Assembly (NCBI GenBank): GCA_964486285.1
Contig: CAZALH010000002.1
Span: 55,139-119,138, forward strand
From: JAIDVZ01 sp964486285
GTDB lineage: Bacteria > Verrucomicrobiota > Verrucomicrobiia > Opitutales > JAIRKQ01
Length of the DNA: 64,000 bases
Direction of reading: 5' to 3'
Numbering within the stretch: the first letter of the stretch is position 1; every line of letters starts with the position of its first letter. The notes under the pieces are model-generated. The model had not been told where the DNA came from. It made no database searches and saw only the letters and a list, made by a program, of their open reading frames with translations. Below, one piece after another: positions 58,217 to 64,000 of this stretch. The position numbers and the translations under genes are program-made.

Positions 58217-58912
58217 ATGAAGAAATTATATAGAGCATTTACATTGATAGAAATATTAACAGTAATTGCCATAATTGGGATACTAACAACAATGTTATTA
58301 CCATCCATTGGGCAAGCAATTGATCATGCACGTCGCATGAAAGATGCCAATAATTTACGCCAATTAGCAGCTGGTTACATAAATTATTTATATAATTCCA
58401 ATAATCGATACGAAATAAATTCTTGCAAAAATCTCTATGAATTTGCCGCTATACTAGCTAAACATGGTTACGTATCTAATCCTGAAGTATATTATGTACA
58501 GTCTGATTACCTGATCTCTAATATTAAACCACCAAAATCGATCGGTACCTCGCACAATAATGTATGGATTCCTAATAAAAATTTTCTAAAATTTCCACTA
58601 AGTATCGTAGTAATTACTAATATATCTACAACATCACAAGCATCAATTACTCCTATTGCTTATACTCGTGGATTGAACACAAAAAATGGCTACTGGGATG
58701 TATCTTCAGGCAATAATGGTGGCGTATATTCCAACGAAGGAGGATTTATTGCGTTCTTAGATGGACATGTTCAATTTTTTGAAAATTTAACAGATGAAAT
58801 CAATCAACTAATAAATTATAACACCGGAGAAAGTACTTCTAATATACAAGAATCTCTTAATCCTGGAGCACGAGCTTTAAGTTACTTAGGAATTGAATGG
58901 GAAGTTAAATAA
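58217..58912 (+). CDS. Type II secretion/type IV pilus-like pseudopilin
   Basis: ATG 58217 gives 231 residues; the frame opens upstream at 58175. The class III signal MKKLYRAFTLIEIL has Ala instead of Gly before the FTLIE cleavage site, followed by a hydrophobic helix (TVIAIIGILTTMLLP). The C-terminus carries FIAFLDGHVQFFEN, typical of the large pseudopilin-like families in Verrucomicrobiota, Lentisphaerota and Planctomycetota. Possible substrate or fibre for GspE/GspF. No prepilin peptidase gene is in the window. Confidence 0.83.
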   Translation: MKKLYRAFTLIEILTVIAIIGILTTMLLPSIGQAIDHARRMKDANNLRQLAAGYINYLYNSNNRYEINSCKNLYEFAAILAKHGYVSNPEVYYVQSDYLISNIKPPKSIGTSHNNVWIPNKNFLKFPLSIVVITNISTTSQASITPIAYTRGLNTKNGYWDVSSGNNGGVYSNEGGFIAFLDGHVQFFENLTDEINQLINYNTGESTSNIQESLNPGARALSYLGIEWEVK

Positions 58913-58920
58913 CCCATAAT

Positions 58921-59235
58921 TCAATGAGAAGCCTTTAACAAAATTATTCCAGTTATTATTAAGATAATTCCTAACCAACTAAAAAATGACGCTGTATCAT
59001 GGAAAAGATATAACCCCACAAGAAATGTTCCTACTGCACCAATACCTGTCCATATTGAATATGCCACCCCAATAGAAATTTGCTTTTGTGCTAAGAATAA
59101 AAAGACACCGCTAATGGCCATTCCAGCAACAGCAAATAAAATTGACGAATAAAAATATCGAGTAGTTTGTGACAACTTTAGCCCTAAAGGCCATGCAACT
59201 TCACATAAACCTGCTAATAATAAAAACACCCAAGC
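58921..59235 (-). CDS. SMR-family exporter, SugE/Gdx type
   Basis: ATG 59235 (MAWVFLLLAGLCEVAW) matches the family start and gives 104 residues; the frame extends to 59271. Four helices, with the essential Glu in AGLCEVAW and the block AYSIWTGIGAVGTFLVG. SugE/Gdx proteins export guanidinium or quaternary ammonium ions. No guanidine riboswitch was recognised in the short upstream gap. Confidence 0.85.
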   Translation of the reverse strand, partial: AWVFLLLAGLCEVAWPLGLKLSQTTRYFYSSILFAVAGMAISGVFLFLAQKQISIGVAYSIWTGIGAVGTFLVGLYLFHDTASFFSWLGIILIITGIILLKASH

Positions 59236-59490
59236 CATTTTTAATGAAAGTAATATTAAATGTTTAGGCAAATAAAAAACAATGTATTTTGTGTATCTAC
59301 TTAATCTTTTTTAAAAGCACTGTATAAGGTTTATAAAGCCATTGACATCAATATCCCTTTTTTATAGCAAACTCCTCCTTTTTTTATAAAAAATTATCTC
59401 TTAGGTTAAAGCAGAATATTACCATAAAAGAATTTAATTTCATTTAAGCCTGTTAAAAATTTGTTAGAAAAATAACATAATTCTTTTCTG

Positions 59491-59521
59491 GTTAAAATCT
59501 TATTGCTTTCAATGTTTTAAC
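59491..59521. repeat. Inverted repeat upstream of the 59.6 kb gene pair
   Basis: GTTAAAA (59491-59497) and TTTTAAC (59515-59521) are perfect inverted arms with a 17-base spacer, 40 bases before the start of the next gene. They could be an operator, but the arms are simple AT words. Confidence 0.35.
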
Positions 59522-59561
59522 ACTTTATTTCTGGACTCAGAACAAAAACAAAGGAGGTTTT

Positions 59562-60005
59562 ATGCAAATCATTACTACTGATAACAAAACAATTAATAAT
59601 TTTGAAAAATTCCAAGATGTAATATCTGCGGCAGAAAAAAAATGCTTTTCAATTGATGAGTACCCCAACAATGAAGTTTCATTTAATGGCCATACTTTTA
59701 ATATAAATACGAGTTCTTCACTTGAACCTATGCTAGAATTAACTGAATCAATACAACTGGACATCTGGAATGGACGAGCTTATTTGAACAGGAGAAAACT
59801 CTCAGATACAGTAATCGAAAAAACAAATATTATTTTGTCCTGGTTTCAAAATATAATCAAATCCAATGATAAGCAAGTGAACATAGATATTAGTGCTTTT
59901 CAATTAAGACGTATTTTAAATGTTCTTAATACTATAATAGAGCACTCGAGTGCACATTCTGGTAGAATCTTTTCCACAATAAAACAGATAACCAAAACTC
60001 TGTAA
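59562..60005 (+). CDS. Unknown small protein, possible secretion chaperone
   Basis: 147 residues, unrecognised. AAAGGAGG sits at 7-8 bases before the ATG, among the strongest ribosome binding sites in the window. The protein has beta-rich N-terminal and helical C-terminal parts (LSWFQNIIKS, LRRILNVLNTIIEHSS), with no signal or membrane helix. It lies 45 bases upstream of a candidate metalloprotease effector. Small size and pairing suggest a chaperone, but the sequence shows no known chaperone motif. Confidence 0.6.
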   Translation: MQIITTDNKTINNFEKFQDVISAAEKKCFSIDEYPNNEVSFNGHTFNINTSSSLEPMLELTESIQLDIWNGRAYLNRRKLSDTVIEKTNIILSWFQNIIKSNDKQVNIDISAFQLRRILNVLNTIIEHSSAHSGRIFSTIKQITKTL

Positions 60006-60050
60006 AAAAAACGGATAACAGATAACTAAAAATTTAAAAGGCCTAATTTT

Positions 60051-61499
60051 ATGTCACCTAACGGGGTTAATATTTTAAATCCTCTTAAGCAAGAAGTTTC
60101 AATAAAAGACATTTTTAACGAAACATCATTGCCTGAAGGAAGCAAAACTAGTTCGTCAACTTTCAATAGAAAAGATATAAAAACATTTTCTGCTACAGTA
60201 AGAAAACCTTCTACGGAAGAAACTAGTGCTATCAATCTTACAACAAGATTGGTGAGGACCCATTGCGCAAATAACAAAAATAAGCAGAAACCTACAGCAA
60301 AAACATCAAGCAAAACCAAGGCACCAAAGACTAGTAAAAATTCAAAAACACAACTATCTACTTCCCAAACACATTCTAAAAGCGTAGATGATCTAACTAA
60401 TGGAAAGTGGTTCAATGTTTTTAAGGATAAGGGCTTAAAATTCGGGAAAACAATCTTACAGGTAACAGAAGCTTCTATTAATCAAATATTTTCCTGGGAT
60501 CAAAGTTCTATTCCAAATGCTTATAAATTGAGTTTTGCACAAGCCATATGTGATCTTCTAGAGTTGCCAACAGGTCGTAAGCTTTTCGAAAATATAGTTA
60601 AAATACATCATAATAATGTCGGATTATCGAAATTAATATTTCATTTTGACAGTTCTGATAATCGCAGTAAATGCGATTGGTTTGATTACCCAGAACCATG
60701 TAAAATATCTCTCAAATACAAAGATAACATGTGTCGAGGTACAAGTTGGCTTTTTTTTGTAAAAGATCTAGAAAAAACAATTGAAGCTGAAGTACCTGCA
60801 TCAGTAGTGTTAGCACATGAATTAGGGCATTATATAAGTGGAATTTATATTCAGAGCAATATGGCAAAGGAATTTAACCATATTAGGTATGCAGCAGCTA
60901 TGACTGATGCCCGAAATAATAACGGAATAATTCACGATCCTTGCACTGCAGCTTTGCTGCAAGATATTATGTCTCGTGCTGATAATGTGATGACGAGATA
61001 TAGTCATACAGAATACGAGAACTTACTAAAAGGTGTAATTAATATTCTGAATCCTTCACCTCTGGAAAAGACTTTTCTTGAACTTTGGAATGGAGATTAT
61101 GATGAAATACTTAATATTTTACCTAAATCTACCATTTTTAAAAAGAAAATTTTTGATTTCAGTGATGGCCAAACAACTATGGAAGCTTTTAAGAATCTGC
61201 ATCAAAATAAAAAACCAATATTTTCTGGTTTAAAGGATGATTCTGGTTTACAAGATGACCTAAATATCGACACGATTTCTGAGAAAAATTTGGTGCGATT
61301 AAGCCATTTTTCAGCAAAAGATTATCATAAGGAAATTTCATCATTAAAAGGTGATAAAGAAAGACAATTTTATGTATTAATCAAAAAATTATTAGATAAG
61401 CTTTATCCCAAAACACCTCAAAATTTCAATACAGTCTCTAGTTTTTTTAAAAAAGTTTGTAGTTTTCTTTCAAGGATTATAACATTAGGTTCAAATTGA
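60051..61499 (+). CDS. Candidate zinc metalloprotease (HExxH), possible type III effector
   Basis: 482 residues. The first ~110 are Ser/Thr/Lys-rich and disordered, without a Sec signal. The catalytic-type motif AHELGHYISG lies near residues 258-267. Downstream acidic residues in a helical region (AMTDARNN, SRADNVMTRYSH) could supply the third ligand. The form recalls effector proteases such as the M91 family (NleD/HopH1), in which HExxH is essential. Paired with the preceding small gene. Family assignment is tentative; the HExxH motif is certain. Confidence 0.62.
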   Translation: MSPNGVNILNPLKQEVSIKDIFNETSLPEGSKTSSSTFNRKDIKTFSATVRKPSTEETSAINLTTRLVRTHCANNKNKQKPTAKTSSKTKAPKTSKNSKTQLSTSQTHSKSVDDLTNGKWFNVFKDKGLKFGKTILQVTEASINQIFSWDQSSIPNAYKLSFAQAICDLLELPTGRKLFENIVKIHHNNVGLSKLIFHFDSSDNRSKCDWFDYPEPCKISLKYKDNMCRGTSWLFFVKDLEKTIEAEVPASVVLAHELGHYISGIYIQSNMAKEFNHIRYAAAMTDARNNNGIIHDPCTAALLQDIMSRADNVMTRYSHTEYENLLKGVINILNPSPLEKTFLELWNGDYDEILNILPKSTIFKKKIFDFSDGQTTMEAFKNLHQNKKPIFSGLKDDSGLQDDLNIDTISEKNLVRLSHFSAKDYHKEISSLKGDKERQFYVLIKKLLDKLYPKTPQNFNTVSSFFKKVCSFLSRIITLGSN

Positions 61500-62364
61500 A
61501 GTATGATGTATTTATAAAACCTCTATTACTAGTTTTCTTCAAAAATGGTATAAACAAGCTTCCTTAAGTATCCTTTTGATTTTTTTGTTTTATAGTTTAA
61601 ATACATCCAGCTGAATTCAAAAGGACTTTACTAAAATTATCCCAAATCTAAAAGATAGATAATAGAAATATTAACTTTATCTTTGATGTTTATTTGTTTC
61701 CCTAATATTCTCTCCTTTCACGTACTCTAATTCAACGTGTTCTGCAGGCTTGTCTTCCGAAAAGTATGTATGTTTTATCACATATATTTTCTTTCTCTGC
61801 CTTCACTATTAGAAGATTCACTAACCTTAGAATTATTTCCACTTTAGGAGTGATTAGTTACTTGTTGACCACTGAAAACGACCTTAGTTGTGCTGTTTGA
61901 CCAGCAGCAATAACCGGCCACTACATAACAGAAGCAGGGTTAAACGCAACTACTCCTACTAACACTAACTATTCTGACCCAATATTTAATCCTGTATTTA
62001 TAATTTCTGGCACTACTTCTGTAGTTGTTGCTGCCACGCTCAACACAATAATGAAAAATATAATTTCTTTAATTTCGTAGTATTCAGGAACACCACTGAA
62101 CAATTACTGGATGATTTTCATAACAAGCAAACTTATATATCATACTCAAAATGTTCCTTATGCCGAGAAATTTATAGATTCTTCAGGTAGCGCAAAAAAC
62201 GCACTCATACAAGTGAGCACAATCCACCTACTGTAATTGTAACCGTTAAGTAGTCTAAAATTACTAATAACCGATATACGGCTCTCCCCTTCAAATGGAG
62301 AGCCATGTATTTAAAAAGTTAAAATTTAACTAATACTAAACTTAACACAACATATTTTCTCATC
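61500..62364. other. Long non-coding or decayed region
   Basis: 865 bases without a convincing gene. A frame from 61901 to 62080 is open for 59 codons, with a Thr/Asn-rich then hydrophobic composition (NPVFIISGTTSVVVAA). The same frame continues upstream to a GTG near 61850 if the TGA at 61898-61900 is ignored. It may be the remains of a membrane protein gene. The rest is AT-rich with stops in all frames. Confidence 0.4.
62280..62304. terminator. Strong hairpin near the end of the PD-(D/E)XK gene
   Basis: A perfect 8-base GC-containing stem GGCTCTCC / GGAGAGCC (62280-62287 and 62297-62304) with a 9-base loop, 60 bases beyond the stop of the minus-strand gene. No T tract follows on either strand, so it may be a terminator needing help or an element end. 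Confidence 0.45.
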
Positions 62365-63896
62365 TTAAGAAATCATATGTCGTTTATTATTCTTAACCTG
62401 TTTATTTGATGATGGCGGAATAAACTCTAATCCGTTATTTCCTTCATGAATGTTTTTATTTAAACCTTTTACTTCTTTAATTACCTGGCGACGTTCCAAT
62501 GTAACATTAGGATACTTCCCAGCTACTTCATTGAGAATCTGTGTAATTTGATCAGCCTGAACTACTGTATTGCCAATAAAGCACCCAGCTATACGAAATG
62601 CCGCTTCCTTTATTGCCTCTTTCGTTTGAGCGGCTTGAATACTTTTCATCCACTCACATTCTTTTTCTAACAATACATCATCCATTATATTTTCCTCCGA
62701 TATTTTTAAATATTCATACATACTTCTTACCTTTTTACTACAAATTTGCTCAACTTTTTCACTACTCATAGCACTACTTGCCGCTATAAGCTGCATGAGC
62801 TCAAAAGCTTCTACTTTTTTGAACTTTTCTAAAAATTCTTGGTCACTGCTAAAATCCGATTCCTCATAACCTTCATTTTTTTCTACTTTTTTTCTCCTTG
62901 TTTTTATAAATTCAATAAGCTCACTTCGCAGATTATCAATGCTAATATTTGTTCCCCATAATTGGTTAAATTTCGACTCTAACTCTGTACTTCGGCTTTT
63001 GCAAGCTTCGTCAAGTGCAGACTTATATTCAGCAGCATTATCTATCAAGTGGCCCACCGATTCCAGTTTTGTTTTTACTACTTCTAACGCTCTTACTGTT
63101 CTCCCTAAAAAAATTCGCACACAACATACTGGGAATTTTATATCAGGATACTCTACCCCTGCATTTGATTCGGTACTCGTAAAGCATTCTCTCGGGGTAC
63201 CCCATATTACTCCAAATTTATTTGTTTCATCGCAATTCCACATACACAGCGCTGTAGCGAATGCCTTTCGTGCTTGACATTTTGCCTCATCTCCATTGAA
63301 CTTAAGCTGGCACAAATATTCCCCATAATGAGGCAATCGAGATCCCATAAGAGGTTTCTGATTCTTTGATACTTGCATTTCTATATCAAAAACAATTTCC
63401 TTTGAATTAGCTAGTGTTATCCGACTTGCACAGTCTACTTTCAAGTTTGTAGACAAATCTGGATATTTCGTGGTTGAAGTAGCTCGATTAGCCTTTCCAT
63501 TGGCCTGTTTTGTAGTTCTTTTCGCTTTCGCTCCTCCAGTACCCGGTACTGCTGTTTGAGGATTAATTGCTTCTTCTAATAATTTTTCTTCCGCTATTGT
63601 TCTGTCAGCAAGTTTGATTGTAGATAAAGAGGTAGAATCTCTATCAAGATATCCTAAACAGGTAGAATATTCAGTATCTTTACCAAGATACCCTATAATG
63701 TTCGATACAGTTTTAAAAAGAAGCCTTCTATACTCACTTGCCTTTTCGTTACTTGATTGAACGAAAAGTTTTTATACATTGCATCGCTCGTCGCTGACAT
63801 GTATTCTATACCTGCGCCTTCTAAAACTTGCAATAAAGAATGGTATCCCGCATCGCTCATTATTAGTAAATAATAGTTAACTTTTCTTTTTGTCAA
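62365..63896 (-). pseudogene. Frameshifted PD-(D/E)XK nuclease-family transposase-type (Rpn-like) gene
   Basis: Two frames make one gene. Frame one (63896-63693) encodes 67 residues, including SDAMYKNFSF like the family start; ATG 63860 is also possible. Frame two is open from 63711 to 62365 and carries VFDIEMQV, the EMQ active-site block of the PDDEXK_2 (Rpn/transposase) family, then long helices. Moving back one base at 63711 joins them into about 510 residues. The linker just after the junction is Thr/Lys/Ala-rich and holds a GYL..D..ST near-duplicate. It may be a decayed gene or expressed by frameshifting. The right flank to 64000 has no gene. Confidence 0.62.
63711..63717 (-). other. -1 frameshift slippery heptamer T-TTA-AAA
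   Basis: On the minus strand the zero-frame codons TTA AAA preceded by T form the canonical X-XXY-YYZ slippery pattern. Slipping back one base here enters exactly the frame of the long downstream reading frame, which has no stop for 448 codons. The upstream frame stops 5 codons later (TAG, 63693-63695). Confidence 0.5.
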
Positions 63897-64000
63897 TAAA
63901 AAAACAACTAGACAAAAATTGTGCCAATAGATAGCAAAAGATTTATCTAAGAACTTAATATAAAAAGCATTTTCCTAATACTTGTGAAAATAATTTCAAA
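63897..64000. other. Right edge, no gene supported
   Basis: 104 AT-rich bases upstream of the PD-(D/E)XK gene; expected to hold its promoter. No inverted-repeat end or target duplication could be recognised. Confidence 0.3.

Noticed and set aside
60026..60415. 129-codon minus-strand frame opposite the metalloprotease gene
   Set aside because: It is the antisense of a Ser/Thr/Lys-rich coding region, giving Leu/Val-rich shadow sequence; no family or start signal.

Overview
The window is AT-rich, densely coding bacterial DNA on the standard code, with many genes overlapping by 1 to 8 bases and starts that are often TTG or GTG. The gene content suggests a host-associated, Gram-negative member of the PVC superphylum. 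Its type III secretion genes, McsA/McsB pair, short CysJ-like reductase and UhpC-like sugar-phosphate transporter recall Chlamydiae. The pseudopilin with a terminal DGHV-type motif, the LMW phosphatase-RpiB fusion and the style of the two nucleotide kinases recall Verrucomicrobiota or Lentisphaerota. Lineage is inference from family resemblance; no 16S gene is present.

Layout. 1-1847: the 3' part of a SopB/IpgD-like phosphoinositide phosphatase, a probable type III effector. 1871-5249 (minus): mcsB, mcsA, trxB and an export-signal-bearing cytidylate kinase relative. 5392-11212 (plus): prfB, two GT8 glycosyltransferases, thyA-folA-lpxK. 11218-18264 (minus): cysJ-like reductase, gpsA, a RodZ-like protein, a GspB/ExeA-like pair, glgP. 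18375-23930 (plus): ruvA, a catalytically degenerate pseudouridine-synthase relative, the LMW phosphatase-RpiB fusion, a catalytically degenerate MalQ relative, then two unknown single-membrane-segment proteins. 24245-34946: msbA, dxr, an MFS carrier, lgt, gspF, psd, gspE, metG, an acyltransferase and tRNA-Cys. 35110-43037: a small unknown protein, an intact malQ, a LolA-like exported protein, secG, truA, a uhpC-like carrier, glgC and an exported adenylate-kinase-like protein. 43096-47632: rpmH-rnpA-yidD-pepP, prs, sctD-sctE. 47648-59235: doxX, recA, nrdAB, an AMP-ligase remnant, xer, a TonB-like protein, thrS, glyA, a pseudopilin and an SMR exporter. 59562-63896: accessory region with a candidate HExxH metalloprotease effector, a non-coding or decayed stretch, and a frameshifted PD-(D/E)XK transposase-type gene.

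How the parts fit. glgC, glgP, malQ and the sugar-phosphate carrier make a glycogen cycle that could be fed from a host. lpxK, msbA, the acyltransferase, gpsA, psd and lgt maintain a lipid A-containing envelope. sctD-sctE show a type III injectisome, and the SopB-like and HExxH proteins are its most likely substrates here. gspE, gspF, the ExeA/GspB-like pair and the pseudopilin are scattered pieces of a type II or pilus-like machine. The most unusual signals are normally cytosolic enzymes with Sec-type N-termini (Cmk-like, Adk-like, GT8), two enzyme-fold proteins without catalytic residues packed into the ruvA operon, and a -1 slippery heptamer exactly where the PD-(D/E)XK gene changes frame.
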